Below, piece after piece: positions 22,571 to 33,824 of a DNA stretch of 64,000 nucleotides (positions within the stretch are counted from its first letter, which is position 1; each line of letters opens with the position of its first letter). The notes below the pieces were generated by a model that saw only the letters and a list, made by a program, of their open reading frames with translations, did not search any database and had not been told where the DNA came from. The position numbers and the translations under genes were made by a program. Origin of the DNA: Rhynchopus sp. YZ270_cl-10 (Eukaryota > Euglenozoa > Diplonemea > Diplonemida > Diplonemidae); NCBI GenBank assembly GCA_964035575.1, contig OZ037865.1, forward strand, positions 1,302,001 to 1,366,000, given 5' to 3'.

Positions 22571-23307
22571 CTGAGACAAAAAAAAAAAAAAAATGTCTCT
22601 GAAAATCAGGTGCCTTCATTTTACCGAGGTCGGGGGTGTTCGTTCTATTAGCCTCTCTTTTCAAGACTTCCCTTTCCTCCCGTTTCCATTTTGTCAAACG
22701 CGGAAGTGTCCACAAAACGCAACAAAGTTTAAAAACAAAAGAACGTCATAAAAGGAGAAGCGCACCCTTCGAATAAAATTTCAAAACACCTTCCAAAAAA
22801 AAAAAGCATTCTTCTTCTCTGGAGAGACCTTGACCTCACCATTTTACGCCTTTTTTTTTTTTTGTCACATTTATTTCTCCCCCCCCCCTTTTTTTTTGTG
22901 TGAGAAAAACGAGTTTTCGTTTGCATATATAGCTGTGTTATTTGGAAGACGACGATGGATGTATCAAGGGAAAAAACCCATTCGCCTTTAAGGCAACTTT
23001 GTGTACAAGAATCCGCCGTCGGTGATTTGTCAACCAAAAAAAAAAAAGTGGAGATTGCACAAACTGTGGCAACACAACCGAGGCAACTACACTACTCCAA
23101 CAATTTATCAAAAAAAAACGTATAAAATTCTTCATAGTCTCCACTGCACTCTTCAGAAATGAGGTCTGCAAGAGGTCTATACGTGTTTTCGTTTTTTTAT
23201 TTCTTTTTTGATTTTGATTTTCACCCACATTTTCATCCCGCTGTGTTCCGCATTTTTTTCCTGTCACTCAAATACCCTCCCCCACTTCCCTGAACACAAA
23301 CGACCTG

Positions 23308-23464
23308 CACGGTGCACTACTCAAAGACTACCAGTAGTGCGTGCTACTGGTCCAAATGACAAAGTGTTTTACGACTAGAGGTTACACCAGTAACACTACG
23401 AGTTCAGCACGTAGTCGTAACGACCAGTAGTTCCACTAGGAGTCCCCCTGACTAGTCTGCCGTG
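23308..23464. mobile_element. 157-bp MITE, CACAGC-ACTAGTCA family
   Basis: The left end CACGGTGCACTACTCAAAG pairs with the right end (reverse complement CACGGCAGACTAGTCAGGG). The interior is shared with 18634-18781 (ACACCAGTA, AGTAGTTCCACTAG). Confidence 0.8.
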
Positions 23465-24117
23465 TGGTCGTGTTTACATGAGTGTTTTTGGAGGTCAAGG
23501 GAAGGTGCAAAAAAATCCCCCCCGCAGATGTGTGAAAAATAGTAGGGGGAAGTATACACCCACAGGTGGTAGCACTCAAATACAAAAGCATGCTTTTTTT
23601 TGGTGTAGTATTCTGTCGATATATGATAGGACAATACAAAATGAAGCAATCTTCTAGGAAAGTCTCATGAGCATCGTTACTGCTCTCCCTCTCACTCCAA
23701 CCCCCCCAAAGCCTGGGCAACAACATTACCATTTACACAAGAAATAATACAAAAATTAGGGAGAGGTTTGTTCTAAAATAATTGCTCTCTTTCGGAGTAT
23801 GGACGAATATTTGTAAAAAACAAATTAGCCGACATTTTGTCCATTTTGTTCATTTCTCTCCATCACTGACTGGGATGAGCCCAAAAAAAATGCGAATGAC
23901 GGTGTTTTCAAGCCATTTGACGGCTGGGGGTCACCCCTGAGTTGGATGACCCCGTGTAAAAAAAAAACCCCCCCATGGGCTGTTTCACGATGCCCGCTGG
24001 CGAGACGAAAGTTGCCAGTTTCCCCCCCCCTCTACGTTTATGAACTCAACGCAGCGGTCCTCCCTATTAGTCCCCTTTTTCCCCCATTCATTCCCACTTA
24101 CCCCCTTCTCCGCCTTC

Positions 24118-24165
24118 AGATGTGTGCACACGCGAGGCACGTTCATCTTGCAAAGTTTCTTCTTC
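24118..24165 (+). repeat. GAGA-type hairpin repeat, variant loop
   Basis: AGATGTGTGCACACGCGAGGC then ACGTTCATCTTGCAAAGTTTC. The loop is CGCGAGG instead of CACGAGAGG. Confidence 0.6.
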
Positions 24166-25071
24166 TTCTCTTCTATTTTCTTTCATTTGAAATTTGCTTG
24201 CAGCGAGTCTTGAGTGGCTCGTCTTTCTCTTTCATGTGTGTCGCCAAGAGTTATGCAGAGTACATCTTGTTCAAAATATTGTCCAAAAAAAAACCCCTCC
24301 CATACTTCAAAGGGTAACCTCTCTTACGAAGGTACTCTGTAATGCAGATGGGGGGTGAAAGGTAAACAACCCCTAGAGTTACCCCCAAGGTGGGGGGGGG
24401 GGTGCTCAGGTCAATAGTAGGGGGGAACGGGGCAACAAAAAAACCCCCCGCTCCCCTGTGTATACAACGAACAATAACAACAACGGCACGACGGTGAAGC
24501 AAATGAACTGGCTTTGTGGTTTTTATTTTGTGGATTTCATTGTTAGCTTACAGTGAAATTATAAGGAAAACCATAATGGTGTGGCTCAAAACACCCTTAA
24601 GTACACCACAAAATAAATCACAGAAGAAGTACAAAAAAAAAATTACACTCTATTTTTGGGATGAGCCGCATCAAATAAGCCACGTTATTTACTGAACCGC
24701 GGGGAGGGCATTTCTCAAGCGTCACGAATCCACTCCCTTCTCACCCTTCACATCCTCATCTACAAAAAGAATATGGATATGGATTTTGCGTTCCGTTCTC
24801 AAAAAGTGGCTAAGCATGCAATGCTTGGGACCATATTACACACATTTTCCCCTTATTTTTCCTATCCCTATCCACTGCCTCAGCCTTATTTCAAAGAAAG
24901 AAAAAAAAATTCCTTTCTGTGCCTCCACACAGGTACGCTATTCACGTTTTTTTTCTCTTTACGCCCTTTACATTCTTTCCCCCATTTCACCACTCCCACC
25001 TTTGTTTCCTCTTTTCTCCCCCCTCCCAACCGACCCAGACTGGGATTGAAGAAAAGAAAGAAAGAAAAAAA

Positions 25072-25238
25072 GAAGGATTATATTTTGTGTAACCAAATAT
25101 CAGCCTTTTTGTTTTCGGCTAGCCAACTCTGCAACCGATTCAGAAATCATGAGAGATGATTTCTGCAACCGACTCACAAATCATGTGATATGATTACAAT
25201 GTTATGCAAAACGTGACCATGACATTTAAAAATTTCTC
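25072..25238 (+). repeat. Split direct repeat A1
   Basis: Begins GAAGGATTATATTTTGTG and ends AAAAATTTCTC; identical by eye to A2 at 28864-29030. Contains two AAATCATG words around a short dyad (ATCATGAGAGATGAT). Confidence 0.9.
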
Positions 25239-25684
25239 ACTGTTTTGTATATCCTACGGTTTGCCTAGGTGGTAGAGACTAGTCAACCCCCCCTCCCCTC
25301 TTCCTCAAGGAAAGAAAGAAAGCCTCCCCCCTCCCATTTCGCGGTTGGGCGTCTCCCACCCCATCCTCTTCGCTTTGTTCCTCCGGTGTCTGCTGCGCGT
25401 GTTCTGGTTTGAGTTATCTGTGTGATTGGGGTTCTATTGCCGAGTCATGGCACGTGTGCTGCCTGATGGGTGTCTTCCTTATCAGACGGTTCCTAACAGT
25501 TTTTCTGACCGCAGGTGCGGTTCACGAGTGCCTTGACATGGGTGCTACGACTTCTTCTGGCTGTGACGGGTTTTTGTGTGTTGTGTGTTTCTTTGCTGTG
25601 GTGGTGCCTACACACGTGTGGCTTGTGTTTATCTTGTTAACCTCTGCAGACTGATTCTATGTGCCCTGTGTTGTGTGTCTCCAG

Positions 25685-27600
25685 TCTCCTCCTCTTCTAT
25701 GTCGTCTTGCTTGCCTCATCTTCTCCGTAATTGTTGTGTCTGAGGTGTCTGTGGTATGTATCTCTCATCTGGTAAATAGATATGGGTACTCGAGCTCCTT
25801 CCTTTCATGAGTGCTTCATCGAGTACCTACTGTTCCCTGCCGGTGGGCTCTTCCTTGCGCGTCTGTCTGCCTGCTTAGTTCTCGAGTACCTACTCTTAGT
25901 TACGTGGTGTGTATCGGGTAGCGTTGGTATAAATAATTCCCGCCGCCTATCCATAGGTGTAGCGTTGGTATAAATAAGTCCCGCCGCCTATCCATAGGTG
26001 TAGCGTTGGTATAAATAAGTCCCGCCGCCTATCCATAGGTGTAGCGTTGGTATAAATAATTCCCGCCGCCTATCCATAGGTGTAGCGTTGGTATAAATAA
26101 GTCCCGCCGCCTATCCATAGGTGTAGCGTTGGTATAAATAAGTCCCGCCGCCTATCCATAGGTGTAGCGTTGGTATAAATAATTCCCGCCGCCTATCCAT
26201 AGGTGTAGCGTTGGTATAAATAAGTCCCGCCGCCTATCCATAGGTGTAGCGTTGGTATAAATAAGTCCCGCCGCCTATCCATAGGTGTAGCGTTGGTATA
26301 AATAATTCCCGCCGCCTATCCATAGGTGTAGCGTTGGTATAAATAAGTCCCGCCGCCTATCCATAGGTGTAGCGTTGGTATAAATAAGTCCCGCCGCCTA
26401 TCCATAGGTGTAGCGTTGGTATAAATAATTCCCGCCGCCTATCCATAGGTGTAGCGTTGGTATAAATAAGTCCCGCCGCCTATCCATAGGTGTAGCGTTG
26501 GTATAAATAAGTCCCGCCGCCTATCCATAGGTGTAACGTTGAAGATCTGTGTGTTTCTCGGGGGCCGGTCCTTGACCATGCGCCGATGCGTTCTGTACTC
26601 TGTCCGTGTGGTCGGTCCTGCCCGTGGTACCTCTATCCTCTGTGTGTGTCGTATACCCTTTCCTACCGTGGTGATCAGGTCTGCCTGTCCCCCTTGCGGT
26701 TCTTGGTCGTCTGGGTGTGTGGTCATGAGTATGTCTTCTACCTTCAGTCCTCTTCTTCCCTTGCCTGTCTTGTTCGCCGAGTTCTTTCCTGTCTCTGTTG
26801 CATCTGTCGGGTCTGAGGTGTCTATGTGGTGTGCGATACCTTGGCTGGAACAGCGCATCTTCGTACCCACGCACGTGGAGGATCCTGCTGCGCTACCACC
26901 CGCGACCCGGCTACGGAATACGACGTCTGCCCCTGCTGTACCCAACACGCATGCGTCTGCTGCCCCGAGTGCGCCTTCCCCAAGTACGGCTCCATCTGTG
27001 CTGTGCACCCGTGCGACGAGCACCAGTGCGATGCTGTAGGTGCTGTAGTGCCGCTGGGATCTTTCTGCGTCAGCCAAGAGTGATGTATGGAGGCATCGAC
27101 CGGTACGAGGCCAGGCACCTTACGCAGTGGATGTACGGACACGACGCTCAGTTGAGGCTACGTGCCGGTGGTGTGTCTGTGTTCGGGATTATGGCCGCTT
27201 GGACTTCCGCAGTTTCCGGGTTGACGAGGCTGTGGTCGCTTGTGAGTGAGCCGGTGAGGGCACTGCATGAACCTGATGCTGGGCAGGATCCTTCTGTGCC
27301 GTGCATCTTCTACGGGCCGTACTTGTCTGCGAAGCAGGTGGTGGTTTCAACGACGCCTCTCAGTGTGGCGATGGCAGTGATAGCCGACTATGCGTACGAT
27401 GTTCCCTGTGTGTGGCTCGACGCATACCGCTACGTGAGTTCGTGTGTAATAGGATCTGCTTGATTTGTGATGGTGTCTTCAATCTATTCCTCTTCCCACT
27501 ATGCCTCGTCTTGTTCGCCTCGTTCTCTCCGGTACCCCTTTGCGTCTGTCGGGTCTGAGGAGTCTAAGTGTTGTGTGATCTCTTGTGTCGTAGGTGGCTA
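25685..27600. repeat. Three diverged copies of a ~100-bp internal repeat
   Basis: Segments at about 25689-25780, 26738-26830 and 27482-27575 share TCGTCTTG-TTCGCC-like and GTGTCTGAGGTGTCT-like words in the same order. They lie inside the split-repeat element and show that its interior grew by duplication. Confidence 0.6.
25921..26535. repeat. Fifteen 41-bp tandem units, each with TATAAATA
   Basis: Units start GCGTTGGTATAAATAA and end CCATAGGTGTA at an exact 41-base period. Two variants alternate as AATTCCC, AAGTCCC, AAGTCCC, giving a 123-bp higher-order repeat present five times. Every unit carries a consensus-like TATA box followed by CCCGCCGCC. It lies within the split-repeat element. It may be a promoter array or simply satellite expansion. 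Confidence 0.95.
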
Positions 27601-28445
27601 GGCGTGTGAGGCTTGCGTCCATCTTATGATCTTTAATGACACACTGCCGCTAGTTCTTTGCATTTCACGTTTCATTGATCTGAGCCACGCAGTGTTTTCC
27701 GAATGGTTTGTGAGTCGTGTAGTATCTTCGGATTCTTCCTCTCAGTTCGTCCGACTGACTGTTGGTGTGTGACCCTGTCCGAACCAAGAGAGTCTTGGTT
27801 ATTTGAGTATTTAACTTCCACATAGTTGTTTTTCCATCTGTGCGAGTAGAACCCTCGCCGAGCCAAGAGTGTCTGGGTGGCTTGAGATTCAGAAGAATTT
27901 CTCTCTATTCGCCGAGCTGCCTGTGTGTGCTATGAACTCTGTCCAAGTCTGAGTTCTCTGGGTTCTTGTGACAGGATGCTCCTCCTTCTTGGGGGCTGTC
28001 TACCTGGTGTTGGGTGTCTATGATATGTTGCTGTTCCTGCCCCTGCCAGTTCGCCTTTCCGGTATGTCTTGCGACGCTTCGGCGTGGCTGAGTGCCGCGC
28101 CTGGACGCCAGAGCGATCCTGCTTGTGTATGGTGGCAGCACGGACATTGCGGCGATGTGGTAGGAGCCTCCGTGTTTTTGCCGCTTAGTTGAGGCTCCGT
28201 GCCGATGTCGTGTCTGTGTGTGGGATTGCGAGGCGCCGCTTAGTCTTCCGTACTTTCCGGTCTGACAACGGCAATGAGGTTGTGGTCGCTTGTGGGCGGG
28301 CCGGTGAAGGCACTTCATGAACCTGACGCTGGGCAAGGTTCCTTCTATGCCGATCGCCTTCTGCGTGACGAACAAGAAGTCTGCTAGCAGAGGATTCGTG
28401 GTTCAACGATGCTTCTCAGTGTGCGCGACGGCGGTGGTAGCCTCC
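27144..28445. repeat. Diverged ~260-bp direct duplication inside the element
   Basis: 27144-27400 and 28182-28445 align in order through AGTTGAGGCT-CGTGCCG, TGTGGTCGCTTGTG-G, CATGAACCTGA-GCTGGGCA and TTCAACGA-GC-TCTCAGTGTG. They are clearly homologous but much diverged, unlike the identical A and B repeats. Confidence 0.75.
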
Positions 28446-28671
28446 TGTGAGTGTGTGTTTTTATGCGTATGGCACGATACAGACCTGCTGCGTGAGTCCG
28501 TGTGCGACACGCTGGATACCTATGTTACGGACGCCGCGGACCCTTGCCGTGCGGATTTCTCCCTCGTATACCGCTGCTTCTTCTGACTCCCTGACATCAT
28601 TGCTCCGTCGTTCTCGTCCTTCCGATGAACTCCTCACCTGCGTTGGGATATGAAAGCCAGAGATCTGCGTT

Positions 28672-28863
28672 GGGGATTTCATTATCTCTGAAGCTTTCTG
28701 GATTTCTCAAATTATCGTAGCGGTTCAGATCTCGAAATTTCATCTGAAAGAATTTCAGTGACGAGATCAAAACACGCACGATTTTTCCCATCGCAGTTGA
28801 GCGATTCGGTAAGCTCAATCAAGCAAACAAAAGGTTAAAGAGGTAGGCGTTACGAAAACAAAA
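28672..28863 (+). repeat. Split direct repeat B1
   Basis: Begins GGGGATTTCATTATCTC and ends GCGTTACGAAAACAAAA; identical by eye to B2. Confidence 0.9.
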
Positions 28864-29030
28864 GAAGGATTATATTTTGTGTAACCAAATATCAGCCTTT
28901 TTGTTTTCGGCTAGCCAACTCTGCAACCGATTCAGAAATCATGAGAGATGATTTCTGCAACCGACTCACAAATCATGTGATATGATTACAATGTTATGCA
29001 AAACGTGACCATGACATTTAAAAATTTCTC
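28864..29030 (+). repeat. Split direct repeat A2
   Basis: Same sequence as A1, starting directly at the end of B1. Sequence after it (29031-30448) is unique to this part of the element; I recognise no gene there. Confidence 0.9.
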
Positions 29031-30448
29031 CCGCCCACCCACACCTGAGTAACTCTCTACGGTATCATGGTTCACGTTTCTCTTCGCTGCACTCTCGTGG
29101 TGCAGATACGCCTGCGTTGCCTTCGTTGACGGGCACATCCTTCCCGGGTAATTTCGTGGTGTCTGCCCTCTCCTTATCTGCCATCACGGTACCGCACATT
29201 CCCTCCCGCACTTCGGAGTGGTCTTCGCGTGGATCCTCCCATTCCTCGGCTGACCTAGCTAGTGAACGCGCGTGATATACTTTGTCGACTACGCTTGCTT
29301 CCATGGAGAAGTCTTCCTCTTCACCTGGCCTACACTGACTAGCTGACCTGCTGGATGGGCGCCAGACTGTCTGGATGGAGACCTCCGTTTGGCCCCGTAG
29401 AGGTAGTTCACACTGGGCGTATTCATGGTGACGATGTACACCGCGTTGTCCATCCTCGTTTACGGCTGGTCGTCATCGCGAGGAGCTGAAGGTGCACACC
29501 GCAGTTTTCGCTACGATTGGCTGCCCTGCGGGTGTCTTCAGCGCGGAGCGTCTCAAAGAGAAGCGGATCCGTGTGCACGATTCTACATGTCGCTGAAGGT
29601 GTAGGACGCTGCTGCTGCTGTAGGGATGGCGCGTTCATCTAGGGTGCATGGATAAGAGGCAGGCACTTTTTCCGCCGTAGCTTGGGAATGTGTGGCAGTC
29701 GGTTGTAGGGATTTGTGCTGTACATCGCTGCCACCACTGAGCGGGCCGTCCTTATCACGATCTGCCAGGAAGTGCGCTGCATCGAGGCTATGTGTACTAG
29801 CTGCTTACTGACGGTAGGCTTGCGCTCCTCCCCGAGATGCGTCACTACAAGTTTGCGGATCGACCACATCTACGACGTGCAAGGGCAATGTATCGCCAGA
29901 GGGTTTAGATAGGCATTGTCTGCGATCTTGGATAAACGGTATGGCGAAGAGGCGCAGGGTTGTGGCTGCTTCTTTGGAAAGAGGCTCACCAATACGTGAA
30001 AGGACTACGGTGAGCTGTCGCATGCGTCGTATTTACTTGCCTTTGGACAGGTCTCATAGAAAACGAACAACTCTCTGTCTATATCACGTCTTGAGAGGTT
30101 CGCAGACGCTGGCATGTACGAACCCTTGAACAGGATTGCGGCCCTGGCTGAGTTTGCCATGACCACAGTAGTTCCTTGAAGTGCCGCAAGTTTATATTGG
30201 TCACGTGGCTATCGAAATCCATCTCTTCACGGCTCCAGGTTCGCTATGTACTGTCGGACGTCTTCCTGCTCCGGAGCAGTGAAGAGTCCTCTGCAGGACT
30301 TTCTCACGGAGGTCCCCCCCCCAACTGCGCTCATACGGATTAGGGCCGGCGGGACACGCTGTTCGATGTGTCAAGGTTCTCTAGATTCAAACATTTCATG
30401 GATAACCAGCTTCATTACCTTATATGATTATGTTTTCGCGCCCACCCT

Positions 30449-30640
30449 GGGGATTTCATTATCTCTGAAGCTTTCTGGATTTCTCAAATTATCGTAGCGG
30501 TTCAGATCTCGAAATTTCATCTGAAAGAATTTCAGTGACGAGATCAAAACACGCACGATTTTTCCCATCGCAGTTGAGCGATTCGGTAAGCTCAATCAAG
30601 CAAACAAAAGGTTAAAGAGGTAGGCGTTACGAAAACAAAA
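30449..30640 (+). repeat. Split direct repeat B2
   Basis: Same sequence as B1, followed by AAAACGCACC, where ordinary A/T-rich spacer resumes. Confidence 0.9.
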
Positions 30641-30887
30641 AAAACGCACCAAAAAATATTGCAACCCTCTTCATTTTGACTTAGGACAATCACACCATGG
30701 TTTTCTCTTTGTTCACTTATCATATCCTGAAGTCCGATACGATCGCTCTTTCTAAAAAGAGAGGGTTTTTTTTGTTCTCTTCCACCGCATCTAGAATGCA
30801 GCAATGAAACGTTGCTTTTTTTTAGAGTTTTTCCAGGGTACACACTACCCCCACGAGAGGGTTTTTTTGTATTTCAGGTACCTTTTG

Positions 30888-31072
30888 TTTGCAATGATTC
30901 CCATTCATCTGATGAGTGGAAGCGGGAGAGTAGCACATATCAGATGTAAACGAAATGGATGTAGGACTGCATGGTTGGGTGTCCACCCCCCGGTACAGCC
31001 GGTCATATACCAAAGGTACTAAAGGGCCTTTTTTGGTCTGTTCACGAGAGGGCTTTGTATTTCAACTCTACT
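30888..31072. repeat. Dispersed repeat ending in a CACGAGAGG hairpin
   Basis: GCAATGATTCCCATTCATCTG, then GAAATGGATGTAGGACTGC and CACCCCCCGGTACAGCC; the same order occurs at 55244-55400. It ends at 31038-31072 with TGTTCACGAGAGGGC and TATTTCAACTCTAC, so the hairpin may be the 3' part of a longer SINE-like unit. Another hairpin, CCCCACGAGAGGGT, precedes it at 30849. Confidence 0.7.
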
Positions 31073-31080
31073 TTAGTATA

Positions 31081-31126
31081 AGGTGACGAAGCACGAGAGG
31101 CTTTAGGGTCATCTTATAAACTTTTC
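31081..31126 (+). repeat. GAGA-loop hairpin repeat, consensus type
   Basis: GGTGACGAAGCACGAGAGGC then TTTAGGGTCATCTTATAAAC and TTTTCTTTT, about 70 bases before the LACTB2-like start codon. Confidence 0.75.
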
Positions 31127-31196
31127 TTTTGTTTTTTATTCCCACCCAACCGCCCCAACACCCCCTACAGCACACACCAACGCTCTTCCCCACACC

Positions 31197-32234
31197 ATGC
31201 ACTCTCACTTCAAATCCGAGCTTCCAAAGCTTCTTACCGTAGAACGAATTTGCCCCCTCATTCAGAAGGTCATGGGATGCAACCCGGGCATGTTCACCCT
31301 TCAGGGGTCCAACACTTACGTTGTGGGAAAGGGCCCGGAGCGGATCCTCATTGATACCGCAGAAGGGAAGCCTGCCTACATAGATGCCTTAGGGGAGCAC
31401 CTTGCGAGCGAGAACTCACACATCACACAGATTCTGTTGACACATTGGCACCCTGACCACGTGGGTGGGCTGTGCGACGTTCTTAAGGCACCCTTCTGCA
31501 AGGACCCCAAGGTGTATAAAATGTCAGAACCAACTCACGATGAACGTGTGTTCCGGGGTCTTTCTGATTTTTCTACTCCCGACACCACCAATCTCTTGGA
31601 TCGTATCAGCAGCATTGAGCATGGCGACAGATTCCGTACCGAAGGGGCAACGATTCAGGCGGTTCACACACCAGGGCATACTACAGACCACGTCTGCTTT
31701 CTTATTGAAGAGTCGAACGCATTGATGACGGGAGACACCATCCTCGGGACCGGGAGCAGCCATTTCTCGGATCTGACCAGATATATGGAGTCGTTGGAGC
31801 TGCTTCTTGCCTTGTCGAAAGAGTGTGGTGGGGTGTCCCTTCTGCCCAGCCATGGGCCGATCATTCCTAGAGAAGAAGGGACGGCAAAGATTGCGGAGTA
31901 CATTTCGCATCGCAACAAAAGAGAGGCAGAGATCCTGGCGTGTCTGCAAGATGCTCCAGCACAGACCGCCATGGACATTACCTCACAGCTGTACAAGGAC
32001 GTTCCGCAGAAGATGTGGAAGGCAGCTGAGACCAACGTCATCCTCCACCTCCTCAAGCTCCAGACTGCAGGCAAAGTTGTCAAAACCGGCCTCGTCAGCA
32101 ATGAGGGCGGGCAGGAGGTCCCGCCCTACCCACTCGGAGGCCGCACCCCGCCGGCAGAGCTGATGGACATCTTCTCGGTAGTGGCTCCTAACCTCATCGT
32201 GAAATGGACCCTTGCAATGAAATCTGCTATGTAG
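31197..32234 (+). CDS. LACTB2: LACTB2-like metallo-beta-lactamase-fold hydrolase
   Basis: An intronless frame of 345 residues (human LACTB2: 288). It has the zinc-binding motif HWHPDH (H83, H85, D87, H88), then HTPGHTTDH with H161, a GD with D180 and LPSHGP with H219, the full ligand set of the fold. The N-terminal GMFTLQGSNTYVVG and IDTAEG blocks and the C-terminal helical/winged region (~235-300) are typical of LACTB2, an endoribonuclease that acts on single-stranded RNA in animal mitochondria. The C-terminus is about 45 residues longer than in animals (after VVKTGLV). No clear targeting peptide is visible, so location is uncertain. Family assignment is strong; the substrate is inferred. 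Confidence 0.92.
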   Translation: MHSHFKSELPKLLTVERICPLIQKVMGCNPGMFTLQGSNTYVVGKGPERILIDTAEGKPAYIDALGEHLASENSHITQILLTHWHPDHVGGLCDVLKAPFCKDPKVYKMSEPTHDERVFRGLSDFSTPDTTNLLDRISSIEHGDRFRTEGATIQAVHTPGHTTDHVCFLIEESNALMTGDTILGTGSSHFSDLTRYMESLELLLALSKECGGVSLLPSHGPIIPREEGTAKIAEYISHRNKREAEILACLQDAPAQTAMDITSQLYKDVPQKMWKAAETNVILHLLKLQTAGKVVKTGLVSNEGGQEVPPYPLGGRTPPAELMDIFSVVAPNLIVKWTLAMKSAM

Positions 32235-33350
32235 AGAAGTACCCTGGAGCCCCCCAGAAAAAGGATTTAGAAGTGCTAGAATTGAAAGAAAAAAAAGGGG
32301 GGTTTCCAAAAAAAAAAAATTCCAAATGCAGCCTGGGTCTTACGAAGGGCGAAGGGAAGGGGTATTTTTTTTTTTTTTTGAGGCGTTTGCACTTTCAACA
32401 TCTCAGAGTGGTATTTGAAAGAAGGTGGAGGCAGTTGGCTTTTAGCGGAGTACTGTCTACATTGTCTACGTGATATGTACAGAAGCATATCGAAGCGATA
32501 TAGGGTGGTGATTTGAAACGCGGAAAAGGGGGTGGATGGGGGAGGGGGAGAATGCCTTCACGGTGGGTTTGTTACCATGGTAAGCGAGCAAATTTCCTTG
32601 TTATGTAACAAGCAAAAAAATGAAACAAAGCTCGATCTTGTGACAAAATTTTGCAAACGCAAAAAATAATAATGAGTGAGGCTTGTTTTGCTTTGCTTGT
32701 TCCCAAGGGTAGCAAGGTTGCCGTGTTTTTAGCTCTATTGGATGCATGTGGTTCGAATGACTTTGGAAGGTGCTTTTACAAAGACGTTATATATGTAGCA
32801 AACGTGTGGAGAGAGGGGGAAAAAAGAACGTATTTTGTTTGTTGTTGGCAATGAAGTGCCCTCTTTGGGGGGGGGGGGGGGGGGTTCGATAATCACGCAG
32901 ACACAATGAGGGCTTGCACCCGTGAGTTCCAATAGCCCCGTTTGTTCTTGTGTGTTTTTTTTCCCTCTCTTTTTTTCTTGTCTTTTCTGTGAGAAAGGAG
33001 AAGGTTTCCGCGTCAACAGCATTTGGACGTGGGTCAGTCGGTCCTAAGGCAAGGTGTAATTGCTCGCCTCAAAGCTACGATGTTGCTTTGTAAAAAAAAT
33101 AATAAAAACCCCTTTCATCTTTTGTTTAGTTGGTACGCTACCCACGTCATACGCACAAAGTATTTGTCCTAATAAAAGAAAATAACCGACTTTTTCGAAC
33201 GCATCTCTCATATTTTTCAGCAGTTTGTTGATGAGCTTCTCGTTTCAAGCAGCTAGTTCCATTACCAAAAAAAAAAAAAAAAGGAAAAAAAGGAAAAACA
33301 GATTGGGTGCCTGCGTCCACAGAGGCGTTTGTACTTTACAACTACCATTA

Positions 33351-33390
33351 AGGTAACCAAACAGAGAGGCTTAGGTTCAGCTCAAAATGG
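33351..33390 (+). repeat. GAGA-type hairpin repeat
   Basis: AGGTAACCAAACAGAGAGGC then TTAGGTTCAGCTC; weaker stem, conserved 3' arm and flank. Confidence 0.55.
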
Positions 33391-33638
33391 TTGCCTTTTC
33401 TGTTTTCTTTTCTTTTCCTTTTTTGAACACTAACGATTTTTTTTTTGTGACAATCTTTCAAAGTAGTTTCCTCTTTTCATACTTTTTATAAAATGCAAAT
33501 TTGACAAACGTACACAAAAAAAATAGTTCCCACTGCTCCCTCTCCCTCTCTCTCCAACATTTTTTAAAACTAGGTTTATCACTGTTCAACTCTTCTCGGT
33601 GGCCCATTGCTACCCTGGTAACAAGCAAATTTCCTTAT

Positions 33639-33824
33639 TACCGTATTCGTACAAATTATCGACCGTACTAATGTTCGACCTTTTCAAGATTTTTCAGGAA
33701 GTTCGACCTTTGTTACAGTAGAACATTAGTGCGATAATGTTCGACCGTAATAATGTTCGACCTTTTCAGGATTTTTCTGGAAGTTCGACCTTTTTTTCGG
33801 TCGAACATTTTTACGAATACGGTA
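33639..33824. mobile_element. 186-bp MITE with TACCGTATTCGTA ends
   Basis: The left end TACCGTATTCGTACAAAT pairs with the right end (reverse complement TACCGTATTCGTAAAAAT). The interior repeats AATGTTCGACC and GAAGTTCGACCTTT twice. TA at both ends again fits a TA target. Confidence 0.85.

Larger units (their letters stand above)
20506..25071. other. MITE-rich spacer
   Basis: No gene is supported in 4.5 kb. It contains three full MITEs (21135, 22299, 23308), hairpin-family copies (21676, 24118), a ~145-bp repeat (21733) and a ~70-bp repeat (23048). 23845-23930 shares CACTGACTGGGAT and GGTGTTTTC words with the interior of the 21135 element, so a decayed relative probably lies there. Confidence 0.6.
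25072..30640. mobile_element. 5.6-kb element with split direct repeats A1...B1A2...B2
   Basis: Two different direct repeats are arranged A1 (25072-25238), B1 (28672-28863), A2 (28864-29030), B2 (30449-30640). B1 and A2 abut exactly; A1 is preceded and B2 followed by A-runs. A copies (167 bp) and B copies (192 bp) each appear identical, so the arrangement looks young. This is the layout known for PAT/Ngaro/VIPER-type tyrosine-recombinase retroelements. I recognise no reverse transcriptase or recombinase inside, so it is at best a non-autonomous or decayed member. The alternative is two unequal A...B elements in tandem. Base composition (few homopolymers, more C/G) differs sharply from the surroundings. 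Confidence 0.6.

Noticed and set aside
25921-26535. Regular array resembling a CRISPR
   Set aside because: Units are contiguous 41-bp repeats with no unique spacers, in a eukaryotic genome.
26439-27463. Long frames on both strands inside the split-repeat element
   Set aside because: Neither strand shows a recognisable domain, and the area is internally duplicated and diverged; treated as part of the element.
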